This document shows positions 11,479 to 26,400 of a DNA stretch of 64,000 bases, piece by piece; within the stretch, counting starts at the first letter, position 1, and each line of letters starts with the position of its first letter. The notes under the pieces were generated by a model. It did no database searches and was not told where the DNA came from. It was given only the letters and a program-made list of their open reading frames with translations. This stretch comes from Strix aluco. Its lineage: Eukaryota; Chordata; Aves; Strigiformes; Strigidae. Location: positions 84,220,446 to 84,284,445 of the forward strand of contig NC_133971.1 in the NCBI RefSeq assembly GCF_031877795.1. The letters are read 5' to 3'. A program made the translations under genes and the position numbers.

Positions 11479-14400
11479 GTGCGGGGCGGGCGGGCGGGCG
11501 GGCGCGGCCTCCGCCGCTGAGGGGGGCTGCGGCGGGGCGCCGCGAGGGAGCGGGCCGCGGGAGGTGCGGGCGGGGGGAGCTGTCAGGCCGCCGCATCCCC
11601 GGCCCGCAGGGCGGCGGGGAGCCCTGCGCGGGCCGGCTGGGGGTCTCGTCAGAGCCGCGGGAGCCGCCGTGCGCGGTCGGGCCGGGCGGGAGGGAGGGGT
11701 GGGTGGGCGGTGGGGGGGGAACTGCGCGGGCTCCACCCGTGCTGCCGCTCCCGTCGCCCCTCTCCCGGGTTTCGCAGTCTTCTGCGGGGGGCTCTGAAGA
11801 GCTCGGTGGTGGGACGGGGGCGGGCGTGCGGCTGGAGCAGGGCTGGTGCGAGTGTTGTTAGGGCTTGTATGTCTGGTGCCTCGAAGGTGCTTCCCCGAGG
11901 ACGAGGGGGAAACCTCTTGCTTGTTGCTTTTCGAGGAAGCTTAAAAAATGTAGTTGACTGGTCAGTCTTAAGCTGGCAGTTTTTCTGGTACTTCGCTTGC
12001 ATTGTTTTTTGTAAGCAGTGACCAGATGTCAGGCGGCTGTTGTGACTGTCAGATTGTATTTCTTAATGACCCTCAACATCACTCCCAATGTATGCTCTCT
12101 TTGTAAACTCCTTCTTTTCGGTTTTGTCCCTGTAAAGCCCTGAGTCTCTTTCCTTAGCATCTTGATGTTGAACTCTTGGCCGTGCATATCTTTCATATTG
12201 TTCTTCCTGTTGTCCTTTCACTTATTTATTGAACCTTATGTTGGCAGTTTGATTGAAGTGGCTTTAGACTCAATTTACTGAGCTCATGTTGTTAGCAGAT
12301 GGTATTAGATCAGTATTGTTACTCAGTACTCCTTCATTCTTATTTCTGTTTTCTAGGAAGACCAATCTTCATGAAAACTAGCCATTTGTGGGCTTGTTTT
12401 TTTTCCCCCTCTGTAGTTCTTTATAATCTGTGTCAAACTGCTTGTTCTTAATTTTTCAGTGCTCTTGAGAGCTTCTTGAGCAAGAGATTTTTGTTTGTTT
12501 TTTTAATTAGTATGGAGTTTCTCACTGATAGGTCGTTGGAGAATCTGCTGGTTTTATTTTTCACTGAATCTGACATAATGCAGAGTTACTATGGCTTAAG
12601 TCATCTGTGCTGTTTAAAACTTAGGTCCTTATTTTGTGGTAGCAACTCTGGTTTTATATGTTGTTCAGCCCTGCTGACTTGTAGGTTTCATCAGTTTATG
12701 TCAAAAGTTTTCAATCATGTGACTTGTATTTCCCAGTGTAAATGGATGTAAATGGTAGGTGCAAATATTTCTGGAGTCAGCTAATATATCTGTGTGAAGT
12801 CAGTCTTTCACATTAGCAAAGTACGTTGTACAAATATACAAAAAGGTGTGTGCTCAAGGAATGGAATTTTGTGAAGGTAAGAACTTCACTTGTTGGACTT
12901 ACTGAAAGACACTTCAGTGTTTAAATGAGCATACTGGATGATTAAAGCTTGCTAGGAAAAAAATGGCTAGTGGGAAAAGGTGCAAGTCAAATATATGTAG
13001 TGCAGTAAGATACCAAATAATAAAGACTATTTTAACTTGATTATAACTACAGTAATGTAACTCCTCAAGTATGATCCTGATAGCTGCAGGTAGAATAACA
13101 AAGGTATTTATTAATGGAAGATGAAGCTCTTAATGAAATATCCTGATCCACTGGAGCTTGCAGTCACTCACTCTATGTATTCATGCTGCTTTTAACCGTC
13201 TCCTTTATGCACTTAAAATTAACAATTTAATGGACTTTTGCAGCAGAAGCTTTGAAATATCGACCTGACTTCTGCCATAGAATTGATGTCTCTTTTGCAC
13301 CTTCAAAAGCTTAGTGTAACTGAGGTCTGATGCCAGTAGAAAGTAAAGCAGGTTAACTCTTTGCTCTGTTAGGTATTCTCTTTTGACAGCCTATGACTTG
13401 CCTTAATGGGATGGTTACACAGGAAGCTGAAGACTTCAGTGGGTTTTATGAAAATTAAAAATGAAATTTTAGATATACGATGAAACCTGTGAGGCTATTT
13501 GGGGATCTGGAAAAAGCATGTTGATTAGATAATCCTAAAATAAGCAGAAGTGAGCATCTCTCAAGGAGCTCTATTCTATATGTACCTGAGAAAAATAGCT
13601 TTCTGAACACAAATTTCCTGTACATGTTAACTTTTATGTAGCTGAGTTTTCAAATTGGAGCTAGACTGATCAAACAGTGGAAATACTTGACCAAACTATG
13701 TTCCACATAAGATGGATTAACTGGGAACTTTCATTAAGATAGCATAACTGCCAGATGCCTGGGGAAGAGTACAGGTGGCAGGTATGTTCAGTGTGATGTT
13801 TCTTCTGGTAGATGCTGTCAAAAGGTGGGAAACAGCAGCTCCGGGACTTCATGAGCTCAAGGTTACATCTAGACAGCATTTGGGTTAATGGTGGACTTGT
13901 CAGTGAATTAATGGAGCCTTGCCTTGAATCTCTTTATACTTCTGACTTGCAGCAAGGTTTTCTGTCAACCACTATGCAATACAGAGCAATATAGTAATGT
14001 TATGCTGTAGTCCCCCTTGCTTGCAACCTCCAGATTCTTTGGGCTTGTCCTTGTTTGCCTGGAAGGTTGTTTGAGATCTTAAGCTGCTGCTTCTAGGTTA
14101 GGAGAGCCCTGTAAAAAGAAAATGCAGCAGGCAGAGCCGAGTTTTGTTCTAGCCCCATCTTGTTTAGTCCATCCTCAGATACCCGAGAGACACACTAGGG
14201 TAATGTTCAGAAAAATATAATGAAGCTAGCTTTAAACTGCTTTGGGGCTTGGTTTGTTTGAATATGAAAAGAAACAGGAACTGTATTCATGTTAATATAT
14301 TGCAAGGTGGAAGTAAGGAGTGAACAGAAAATGTTTACTAAAGGAACAGAAGTAATTGCTGCTGCAAAGCCCCAGAATGTCTGGAGAAGCAGCATTTTTG

Positions 14401-17400
14401 ACATCTGACTAAATATAACCTAGTTATGCTCTGCTATATGGAACCACAGATCAATCAGTGGTCTGTTGAGAGCGAGACCGTAGGATGTTGATATTAATGA
14501 CACACTTCCCCTCAGGACAGACTTGGCTACCCTGCAGGAAGTGGGGTGAATACTCATGTATAAAGTCAATGTTTTGACATGTCTGATCATAGACTAATAT
14601 TTGTCTGTAGAAACATAGAAATAAGAACCAGTAAATTACTTCGTGATTTCTAACTCTTAATATTTCAAAACTGAAAGCAGTTACAAAGTTAACAAGCAGG
14701 ATCATATTTTCCTTCAAAAGTTTTCCTTTGAATAAAAATGTAGGTATTAAACTTGATTTGAAATTTAGTGTTACTTTTTGTGCATGATTTCTTAAAAGTT
14801 AAATCCTTCATGTTTATTCTTACAGGATATTAGTTCTTGTATTAGCCCTTAAACTTTAAGAGTTTGTTCTACTTCGTGCTGCTTATCCCTGAAATCTGGG
14901 GTACACATCAGGCTGCTGACTTGTGAGGGTAACTTTCATACCTCTTGTGCTTTGTCTCTCAAATTGTGCATTGTTCTTAGCTCATAACCACTATGAATAC
15001 TTGTTGTTTTTAAATCTTGGGACAATACTGTGTGTTCTGTAGTGACAGCTTTTAAAATAGTATGGTGCTCCTAAATTGGAGTGATGGAATTGAAGGGTGG
15101 TGTGAGGAATGGGAGTTCAAATGGACAGCTGGACTCTGGACTGACATGGGAGAAGCTGGGCGTTGAAGTCAGAGGAGATGGACAGGACAATGTAAGGAAA
15201 GAGGAAAGGATAAAAGATGAAACGGACATGAAAAACATGTGCTATGATCTAATTGGTTAATGTAGTGTGAAAGGAAGGAGAACAAGCAGTTAAGAGATTA
15301 TTTGCAGCACTATTATTAAAGTGTAGTAAGTATCTCTTCTGGATTGTACGGCATACAACATGGGATTAGGCTTGTTTGACCAAGAAAGTCTTTCAGAAAA
15401 TACCAAGTATGTGTTGTGGTTTGTTTCTGAATACATAATATATGCTCAGCAGGTGCACAGGTATTTCCTCTTTTGCATGAAATTCCATGCTGTTAGACAA
15501 AAGTTTGATTTATTTTACTCAGGAAGACTATATTCACTTGTTGGAGCACCACAACTAACTTGCAAATATTTCAGTATACAGTTTTTTACAACTGCTAAAC
15601 ATTAATGTTTAGTTAAGAAAATTATCTTGGCCCTCTGTTAGTCTTTTATTGAAGTATAAGTAAATGAGAAAAAAATATTCACAGCAAGCCTCATGATGAT
15701 GTAGAGCTTCCCTGTGCAGATATTACTTGTGGAAAGCTATATATCAACATATATCCTCTGTTCTCATAGCCCTACTATTTGGTGTCAGCTTTGGAAGAAT
15801 GTTTCAGCCAGTGCTTCTGAAGCCCTGGAAGTGATAACTGGTTCCTTCATTACTTGAATCTAATAAACAGTGTTTTTTTCCAGTATGTTTACTAAAAATC
15901 TTGTTGTCGATTGTGGGAATTATCTCTAGCACAAATGTCTAGCTATCGATAAATGGGTGACCCTGGGGTAAGGTAGCTTCAGAGTTCACAGCATATAATT
16001 TGGAGCAGCAGACTGTATACACAGTCTCTGCTGAGAGTGATGAGCTACATCCAGTATGAATCGGTCAATATACATATTTTGCAATACCGATTTAAAAAAA
16101 TCCAAAGTCTCTGACAAGATCTGGTTTCTGGCATGTAGGGAATGTGTTTCACTTTTTACTCCTTTTCTGTCCAGTCCACAGTTGTTTACCTTCCTGTGGA
16201 GTGGGAGGCAAGGAATTGCTCTCAGTTGTGGTGAGGCTCTAGGACAAAGAGCAGGAATTATTTGGTATCTCTCTCCTGCCCTGTTAGGGGATATGGTGCA
16301 GTTGGGAACTGTCAGTGTTAGGTTAATGGCTGAACTAGATGATCTTCAGGGTCTTTTCCAACCTAAATAATTCTGTGACTCTGTTAATATAGCATAACTG
16401 CTACTTGACCTTCCTGCCTTCAACTCAGTGGTGAGGCTTTTTTATGCTTAAGCATTTGGGGAAGACATGTCTCCCCAGACAGACTTGGGGAGTATATTTT
16501 AGCCCCTTTAAATAGAGAGCTGAATGTAGTCCCTGGGTATTGCAAACTGTGCAGTTGTTCCCTATACTCAGGTAAAAACCAGGAAGAAAATAAGAGGTGA
16601 GCCTTTCCTTAAGAATAACAGTTTCTCTACTGTGTTGTCTCCCTCCCATTGAAGCAGAGAATCTGCAAGGAGCGTGGTGTCTCCTTTCCCCGGTACTTCA
16701 TGGTTTCATAGTGCTATCAGCTGAAGTCAGTTTGAACAAACAAGAAGGAAGATGCAGTATGAACTAGTATGGTGTGACATGTTGTCAGCCTGAAGTTCTT
16801 GTATGATATGGTAGTCTATGCTGTTATGGGGTGTTGCTGTATTGCCTGTTGCTGTTTGATAGCCTGAAAAAGGGATGTTGCACAAGGTAAGTGCACAGGT
16901 GAGAAGAATCTCTGAGAAGTTTCTGAAACCTTCAGCAAAATTGAGGTCTTTGTTTCTATCATTTCTGAGGCAATCTGAAGTTAATTTTTGTCATTTACAT
17001 GGTGTCCTACGGGTACTGATTTTAGCTATTGCTAGTAGTAGGGTTTCCTGTGTTGTATCTTGAGTAAGAAGTCCCACGATGCAGCTTGGGGCCTTCAGAA
17101 TGGCGAAGCTACAGATGAAGTATTTATCTAGAGGTGTGCGTGGCTTTCAGTGGTCATATATGGAAAGTGCTTGCATGCTTAACTTCCACAAATGCTCAGA
17201 GGGTGAAGTTTCCTGAGGTCTCGGTGGATTTAGTTGCTTGTGGAAAGAGACAGACTTGCTTCTGCTGCTTCCCTTTCTTTTGTTTCTGTGCTCACCTAAC
17301 CTGTTGATGAGCCAGTTTTGTTAACAATAGGCCATAACAACAAAGCCAAATGTAGCACAAGTACAGACTTCCCAGCTGATATTATGAACCAAATTACCTC

Positions 17401-20400
17401 ATCATGTAGTCAGACAAAGCCAGGGATGAAAGGGGTGGGTGAGTATGAACTGTGTGACGGATTAAAGGGGTGTTGAGAAGCATGGTTGTACTGTCAGCAG
17501 GCTATTAAGTTAGTCCTAAGATCTGTGTTGCCCCAAAACTGAAATCTGTTAGAAAATAAAGTTGAAACAGAATAGAGATGTTAGCTAAATTTACAGGTTC
17601 CTACACAATTTGCACTGACTAACAATGAGTTAACTTTTCTTTGTAAAGATCTTTGCCTTCTTTCTTAAAAGAGCAAATACAAAATGTGACATTAGTAGAA
17701 TATCATGTATTTTAATATCCTCCCTTGGAAAATGAACATAGCAGCACAGACTCTTCAGCAATGTTCATGGCTTCCATTCTGGCTATCCATAGTGCATATG
17801 TATGAAAACTGTTTTTAAAATATTTATGATTTTATTTTGGGAATATAAATGTTGACTTTCAAATAGAACTCTTCTGGAGGCTCAGCTCTTGGAAGTTGTT
17901 GTATGTTTTAGGAATTCTGCCCATAGTAAGCATTTCAATGTCTGTGGGTTTTTGTCAACAAAGAGTGAAACTGGATTTTACAAGCTGATCTCAGTGTTTG
18001 GATGGAGGTCTCTAATCTGCTGTGATGCTATTTAATTAAAATTCTAATTCCTTTCAGAAGATAACCAATTTAACTTGCAACCAAAACAGAAACCACTTGT
18101 TCAAAATTACTTGCCTCTGTGATACCTGTTATAAAACCTTCACTGCATTTTAACAAATGAGTATAAGCTCAAAGAACTTCTTTGGGGTCAAATATTTTTT
18201 TTACTCGGGTCTTATCTGCCAACACTAGCATAAACCGGTACACATGACACTAAGTACTAACATTCAAGCAGTATATATACACAAACAGTAGTTCTTACAT
18301 GCCTTATGATACCTCTCAAAATAAAAGTTACTACAAAAGCACCTAGTATACTGCTTTACTGTTCTGGAGCAGTGATGGTTGACGTATACCTTGTAAGCAA
18401 ACAGTGTTGCATTTAGTTGCACACAAATAGTGAGAGTAGAAGGTATAGCTATATGCTGTAGAAGCTACATTGTTATAGAAGGCATTAGTAAACCCAGTGT
18501 TTAGCTTAAAGCTACCAGTGGTGAAGAGACAACATTGGGAAAACGTGTATGTATGTCTTCTCTGAATGCAGCAGTGTTGAGCTTGAGTTTATTTAGCTGA
18601 CAAGCGTGAACTTTGATTAAAATTCACTTGTACAACATCCACACTTAGAAGTTGAAGGCAGCAAACTGTTTTGTTTTCTGCATTAGCTGCCAGCTCTAGT
18701 TAACAGATTTCTTTCTTCACACCACCACCACTTTCATTTTATAACCATTGCCTCTTTTCAACCTGTCTTGAACATCTCTGCTGTTCTTATGACATGGTTT
18801 TCTGGTGGTTTTAGTTTTGCCGTGCAGCCTTCAAGCTTTGTTTTGGGTCTCTGGGTGCTTAGAGCAAGTGTTTATATGAATTGGCTAAGGGGGATTATCT
18901 CAGGGGCTTTTGTTTCTCTGTGTTTAATCCAGCAAAACTGTTATTGCTTATGTGTCCTTTTGATTGCTTGCCTTGATTTGCAATATCTGACTCTGGATGC
19001 TGGTGGCAAACTAAAATTAGCTTGCTTACTGCTGTGGCCCCAGGGGGGATTCCAGTTAACTAATAGTTTTCCAGAAAGACTCCAATGCATGAAGTGATTT
19101 GGACTTGGAGGAGGAAGTTATGAACTGGCTGAGCAGGAAGGGTGTAGCATGTCCTCTAGTTTAATAGTTTTTCAACTGGAGATTTTAGCCTAACTGTCAG
19201 TGCCTCAAGGCTAGAATAAGTGATACTGAGAGTTTAATAGGTTGTTTTGTGGAATTTGGGTCCAAACTAAAGGATATCCTGTGAGTGGTTTTACGTTTTG
19301 GCTCTGAGATTCTGAAATGCCTTTCTCTATAATGTTGGTAGTACTGTTTAAGTAACTTCAGTACTTTGATTGCAGTAATATGTGTAAGAAAATCAGAAAC
19401 ACATAGTGAAGGATGAGGCTTGAAAAACTGTGAAGGGTACATTAGAAACAAATGTTAAGTCATATGTGGAAAAGCTTATGAATGAATTCTGGGAGATGGT
19501 GTTGTAATACTAAGCTTATGCTTACCCGTTTACATGTGCTGAGAGAACTCAAAGTATTAGTAATGCTTTATTTCCCTCAGTTACTTATACAAATAACGCT
19601 TTTCCTTTTTTACCTTTGCAACAGCATGTAACTGACACTGTGGGTGACAAACCAGTGAATTAGCTAGTAGACTACTGACCTTTAGTGGAAGGAGCACACT
19701 GCAACCTTATTAATTTTGGAAGTTTTTTACTTAATTTTAATTTGCCTGTTTGCTAGAATGTGAGGAATTTGAGAGGGAGAGTACTGCTATTTACAGCATG
19801 TGTTGAAGGTACGATCTTTGCAAAGTAATAATTACTTTTTCTCTCTTTAGGAAATACACATAAAAGAACCCATAGAAAAGGAAGTAAATCCTCACTTATT
19901 ACCAGGTAACTGTTGAATATAGTATTATTAGAATTAAATAATACAAAATCATGGAAACAATATTAAATTGTATTTAATAAATAAATTTAATAATAAATTG
20001 TAATCATGTAAACAAAATTAAATAAAAATTATGTCCGCAGCAAACACTTATGTGACATCATTGTCCCAGGTAGTAAAACAGAGTGGTATAACAACCCACA
20101 CAGCTTGAAATGTTTTGAATACGTGTATCTACCTGAGCTGTTGAGAAACTCTATAAAAATTGAAATTTTTATGTAGTACAGTATCTTCAGGTAAGTTGCA
20201 TGTGGAGAACTGTCTATATTCCAGTTTGCCCTGTTTCTTAAAGTAAGTTGGGTCATTTTTTGTTTGTTTGGGAGCTGCAGACCAAGAACTAGTGGAAACT
20301 CACTTTCTAGTTGTTTTGTTTCTGCTATGAGTTACTTAGGCCTTCTGATGACTAGGTAAATAAAAAAACCCCCTTTTACTTTTTTAAGTTTTCCAAGATC

Positions 20401-23400
20401 AGGAAAGATGAAATCACCAAGGTAAAATGCAAATAAAAGCTTAGAATAAACTAGTATTGTTCTGTTGGGTTTTCTGCACTTTATAGGAAAGACTAAGAGT
20501 CTGGCTGATCATACCTATTAAAACCTGGTTTTACTTTCTTAAACTTGAAGTTCAGTTCCTGCTAATTTTAAGATTAGAACTTCATTGACCATTGTTTATG
20601 CAAACTTGTGTTTGAGAACTTTGCAATAGCGATGGGATCTGTAAAATAAGCAACATCTCCAGTCAAAGCTATGAAACACTGTGATGAACTTGTAATGATC
20701 AACTCAAATATTTCAGCGGTTTAGAGTTTAGCAGTAAAGAAAATTGGAACAGTTTTCAACTTGTTTATTGACTGCATAAACTATTCTTGGGCTTTTTTTT
20801 TTTGAGTATATGCTTGTATGGTTGCTCTTTGCAACTCCATGTGTTTTTCTCCTACCACTTAGAGTAGGCCATGATACAGGTGCCTCTGGTTACGGAACTC
20901 CTAAACATGTGCAGCTGAACAGTCCATCCTGATGTTAATAACCTGGAAGGCTCTCAGCGTACTGATTCTAGGAGCTGTCTCTTAGTCTGTTTGTATAACA
21001 GCGATGAAGTATCTTCAGGCATACAGTTACGAGAAGCTGTCAGGAAATTAATGCTGAGTTTAAGATAACAGTTGAAATAATGCAATTATAAATGTCAGTT
21101 ATGTTGCAAGTCAGTGTTTCTTTTATACAGGTGAACTGCTGCTTTGCGAGGCAAGCACGGTATACAAGTATATACAAGAAGATGGGTCAAATCGTGGCAC
21201 CTGTGGGAAACTTGTATGCACAAACTTCAAGATTGCTTTCCTTGATGATGATTCTGCTTCAGATGATAATGTAGGAATCCAAATCTTCTAATTATGACCA
21301 AACAGGCTCTGAAGACATATAGTGTCTCTGATTAAATAATATCTTTCCCTTATATAAGCATACAGAATGAATATAGATTTATAAAGAAGTTTTAATGGGT
21401 GCAGACTAATTTTAATCAAGTCTGCATCTGCTTGGTCTGTGCAGATCCTGCCTCAAGCCCGAATGAGTATTTAAGTAAAAATGGTGCAAGCCTGTATGTG
21501 GACGCTTACATTAGATGTAGTTTGCAACTCTTCATATCTTGTGAGTTGGTAATTTTGTGAAGCTTAAGTTAAAAGAATGACTTAGTTTGAAAATTAAATC
21601 AACAGTTTCTTTAAACCTGATTTCTGACTGCTTGTCTAGTAGCATGTGTGAATGTCAAACTTACTTAAAATGCTGTGTAACCTCTGTCTGACTTGACTTT
21701 GGGCAACATCTGCAGGACCATTTCAGAGCTGCACAAGACTGAGTAAACTAGTGGAAATCCTCTAGATAATTCTTTGTGTGGCTCAGTAAAGCTCTGAATT
21801 ATTCCATTCTAAGTCAGGTGTTGACTGTAAAGATTTAAAAACCTGGTACTGTTGAATGCAAACATTTAAAAAGCTAAGATGTCCCCCAATCTTGGAAATT
21901 AGTTGAATTTTGTTTCCTTTGTTTCAGGTGCTCAAATTGAGCTGTCAAAGGGAAACAGTAATGCCACACCTTTTTTGATGTGTTTAAGCATCTGGAACTG
22001 TCTGGTTCTTTTAGGTGATAAAATTGAAGGAGAGCCTATTATATGGCTCTGAGTGCAAAGTGGTCTTGACATTGAAGAATGAGAAGAATAAGATTTGACA
22101 CATGTTGATTGTAGTTGGAAGCTTCTTGGAGTAAAATTTCAGAGAGTTTAAATGTTAAACTAAGGCTTCTGCAAGCAAAAAAGGGTTTTTTTGACCTTCT
22201 GGAATTAATTGGGACAAAGCTGCAGAGCTGTTTCCACAGATCACATGAGATTTATGCTAAAGTTGGTAGAGACCATGCTAATTTCTCTTCCATCGCTAAC
22301 TTTGAATCTTGGGTCTATAGCATGACAAATAGACTGTGTTTCTCTTAACAAAAGTTCAGTATTAGTCACCTTATTCAGTGTACTGCAGATCTGGAAATAA
22401 CTTGAATGAGGTTAACTCTTCTCACAGCTGCCTTCAAGTAAAATGTAATCTGCTGATGTAGTGTACATCAGCTTTCTGCTAATAATATTTAACTTCATGT
22501 TAATTGTGCTGTTGCTCAAATGTCATTTTTAACTCCGAGCCCATGAAATGATAAAAGTGAAGGGAGCCCCAAATCACTTCCAAGTTTGGCAGAACAGTAG
22601 ACAAAAGAATTGCGTTTTGTGTGTCTTCATTTTAGCCAGTGATAAATCTGGCTGTTACGTTGGAATATTCTTGAGATACTTGTTCTTTTAAGAAACTTTC
22701 TATTTCCTGCCAGGTTCACATAGCAAGGAAACTTGTCATAAAAGGTCTTGGATTACATCAAGTTACTGTATTTCCTGTTTACTGTGATGATTCTAATTTG
22801 AAAAGTGATTCTCAGTAGAAATGCATGCTTTGAAGCTATTTGAAAAGTAAAAACTCTATCTACATTTCAAGCGTGACTGAGACTTAAATGAAACTGGATC
22901 TGCCATTTATAAACTATGCCTACATAACCTGCATCTGTCAGTTTTAATAACTGTTCTTCAGTGTTCTGCTTTATGTAGCTTATGAGAATAAGTAATGCTG
23001 ATATTAAAATATGTACTGAATACATCCTTTACTTGTGAGAAGGTGCTACTGTTTAGTAGTGTGATATTTCTAATGATTTTTTTCATGTTCTAGGAGCCAC
23101 AATTTAAGAATAAGATTGTAGGAGAAAATGACATAACCCTGCAATGTGTAGACCAAATCTATGGAGGTAGGTCAGCTTTCTCCTCTTGCTTTAATGTGCC
23201 TCACACTTCTAAGTGTCTTTGTGCATGTGCTGGTGCTCTTTGTACACATATATCCTCTTTGGAAGACTGATTGAGTTGTCACTTTGGAAACTAGGATTGA
23301 GTAGTCTAGAAAAAACAGCTGCAGTTATGTTTAATGATTGACAGATAAGAGATCTCTCAGAACCCAGTCTTATCCCTCAAGCTTGTCAGAGCTACATTCT

Positions 23401-26400
23401 GATCAATTACCTTGCTGGGACAGACAAAACAATTCCTTCAAAATGCCATGATTCAAAGCAGAGTGTACTGTGAAAAGCCTCTGATTAAGATTGGTGCAGT
23501 ATATAAACTACTTGTACAAGGCCAGGTTGGACGGGGCTTTGAGCAACCTGGTCTAGTGGAAGGTGTCCCTGCCCATGGCAGGGAGGTCGGAACTAGATGA
23601 TCTTTACGGTCCCTTCCAACCCAAACCGTTCTGTGATTCTATAAATACAGAGCTATTCACTTCACTTGAGTCATAGCACTGCAGAGCAGTACAAGTACCA
23701 AATTCCCAGACAATACCTTTTGTTTGTTTAAGAGAATTTTGTCTTATGAGATTCATGATGTCTTCAAAATATCAAAGGAGATAGAAAACAAGGTTTTCAT
23801 TTACAAGTTACTCAATGAGTATTTTGCAGCGGAGCTTACAGGTATGCCTGTATTGGTAAAAAAGGTAAACAAGAATGGGGCTGGTAAATTCTAAGTAGTG
23901 GGGAAGGCTTTATTGAGAAGTCTGACCTTGGACTAGTGTTTATGAATGGTGGTGTAGATTCATGAAGGAGTGGGCTAGGGGAAGACTAGTGGAAGCTGAT
24001 TATGAGACACTACTTAGTTTCGTATACAATGGCCTAGCTGGCAGCACTTGAAGTTGTGAAATAATACATCCTCAAACAGAAGTGAACAAAGTGCTCTCTT
24101 GGGGACTTCATAGTGGTTAAAAAAAGAAAAAATTTTTTTAGGAACTTAGAATGATTTCACTTGTTTAGGACTTTACCTCAGGCAAAACTACTCAATTATG
24201 TTCTTTATGCATCTCAGAACTTTCAATTTACTATGCAGTCAGAATGTGAACAGAAATAATCACTGAGCAGCTGGCTTGTTGCAAGTTTGGCTTCTATCTT
24301 GCAGAAACTAGTTTGAGTAGATTTGAAAAGAAAAAAAGTTGAGTATATTAGCACAAGATCTTGCCAGCCTGTGTTGTATGGTGCTTGTTTTGACTTGATA
24401 AAACTTGGGCTTGAATTAAGATTCTTGAGAATTTCAGAAAGTCAAGCAAGGATAGCTTTATCAACAGATGGCAAAGTTCTTTTTGATATTTACTTAGACT
24501 TTTCAATTTTGCAGTTTATGATGAGAAAAAGAAACTTCTAACTGGACAACTGAGAAAATACCCGGAGAAGCTAATTATCTACTGTAAAGACCTTAGAGTA
24601 TTTAATTTCTGCCTGAGATACACAAAAGAAGAGGAAGTGAAAAGAGTAAGTATAGTAACTTAATTTGTTTTCCTTTTTTAAGCCTAGTGTTAGGTGTTCA
24701 GTTGTGGAAAGGGTGAAATTCACCCTGAGAGACCCCTTAAACTTGAAGTGTTTTCTAATCATTCCCAATTGGGAGAGAAAGTCAGACTGATTTCTAGCTG
24801 ACCTTACTCATTAGACATCATTATGTGTAGCAGTTAAAAAGATCAGATGCACTGGCTTCTTGAAGAAAACTGGAGCTGTAAACTACTACATGAAATTAAC
24901 TTCAGCTCAGGCAAACTTGTAAAGCTGTTCTGTTTGTAATACATAATTTAATTACATTTTACACTTCAGCCTTTCTCATATGATAACTTGAGTTCTTTTG
25001 ACAGGTTAATCTGAACTCCAAACTAGGAGTCTGCTACCTTCATTTAAATAATAAGAGTCATTCTGAAAGTTGAACATGTATAACACTTCTCATTAAGCCA
25101 AGTAGGTATAGTGTTTTGCAGACAGTGGAGAAAGCTTTCTAAAAGTCAGTTTTCAGCTGTTGGGGATAGAACCCATGGAGCAGTTTTGTTTAAAACCTGG
25201 GGAGGAGGGTAGAACACATTATTTTATACTGACAGTCTTAGTCTGTGTTTGGGTGTTAATTTTTGGTCCTTTCCTAGATCGTCAGTGGTATAGTTCATCA
25301 TAGCCAGACTCCTAAGCTGCTTAAACGCTTGTTTCTATTTTCTTATGCATCAGCTGCCCCAAACGACACAGGTAAACGTTTTTCTATGTTTGATCTGTAT
25401 TTGTTGCATATTATTAGTTTCTTAAGCAGTCTGGGAACCTTAATAGTTGAGTTTGCGCTTGTCTTATGATTCTGCCCTGCTGGCAGATAACCTCAGAAGA
25501 ATCACTTTTCTCCTGCTATACATTGTTAGACTTGCTGCTACAAATCTCTAAATTGTCTATTGCTGGTTTCTGTGTCCTTCAGTGTAGTTGCACAGAAGTT
25601 TTTGCAAGTAAAAGTAGCATCACTGGATTGAAAATCTACTGTGATTGATATGTGCAAATGCTTTTCATGTGCTTAACTAGAGTACTCTCATCTAGAAAAC
25701 ATTTTGCTTATTTTATCAATGTTTTCTCTGTACTATTGCAGTGAACCAAACTTCCTGCTTTTAATTCTTAAATTATTATGTTTTCAGTGGCATCTGACAA
25801 AGTATTTCCCTTTTTGCTGTTGTTTGCAAGCAATCTGCTTCTCCCAGGCAACAGCAAGATTCTAGTAGACATCTGACTTCCTCTTATAGTCTAACTTACT
25901 ACATAATCTTCCCATTTGATCAAACTTGGCTGAATAATATAGTAAGATGCAAAATTCAATATAAAAAGTTGTCAGTGCACTTCCTAGCATTTCATGGTTC
26001 AGTCTTCAACTGAAGTAATAGCGCTGTTCTGAGTTAGGAACCTGATTCTTAGTGCACCAGGAACACCTTTTCCTTTCACAGGGGGAAGTTTTGATGTACC
26101 CAAGGTATTTATCGGACATATTATCAAAATATGTCAAGGAATTACAGAATCATTGAGATTAGAAGAAACCTCTGGAGATCATCTAGTCATGTTCTTGTCC
26201 ATCTGCCCCTGTTTAGAGTAGGGTTAACTACAGCAAGCTTATCAGGGTCATGTCCAGTTGGGTTTTAAGTATCTCCAAGGGTCAAGACTCCACGACCTTT
26301 CTGGACAGCCTATTTTCATTATTTGACTGTCCTCATAGTGAAAAAATTTATTTTTACATTTAAATGGGATTTGCTGTAGTCCATCTTGTACACACAGCCT

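Larger units (their letters stand above)
10740..11860. promoter_or_regulatory. MTMR12: CpG island spanning MTMR12 promoter and exon 1
   Basis: Base composition switches sharply from AT-rich to very GC- and CpG-rich near 10740 and falls back near 11860. The island includes a CCG-repeat stretch (about 11060-11082), the core promoter, the 5' UTR, exon 1 and the start of intron 1. This is the usual promoter type for broadly expressed vertebrate genes. The long open frames on both strands here follow from the scarcity of AT-rich stop codons and are not genes. Confidence 0.9.
11479..19850 (+). other. MTMR12: MTMR12 intron 1
   Basis: An 8.4 kb intron. The first 380 bases belong to the CpG island; the rest is AT-rich. 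One CR1 3' fragment lies at 16288-16384. The acceptor is a pyrimidine tract ending TCTCTCTTTAG at 19850. The open frame at 18768-19097 shows no recognisable family and is likely chance. Confidence 0.85.

Noticed and set aside
10653..11861. Many long overlapping open frames on both strands (up to 251 residues)
   Set aside because: They lie in the CpG island, are rich in A, R, P and G and overlap each other. Stops are rare in GC-rich DNA. No domain is recognisable and exon 1 explains the only coding segment.
18768..19097. 109-residue open frame in intron 1 with hydrophobic segments
   Set aside because: No splice-bounded structure, no family motif, and it sits within an intron of ordinary AT-rich sequence. 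Chance is the simplest explanation.
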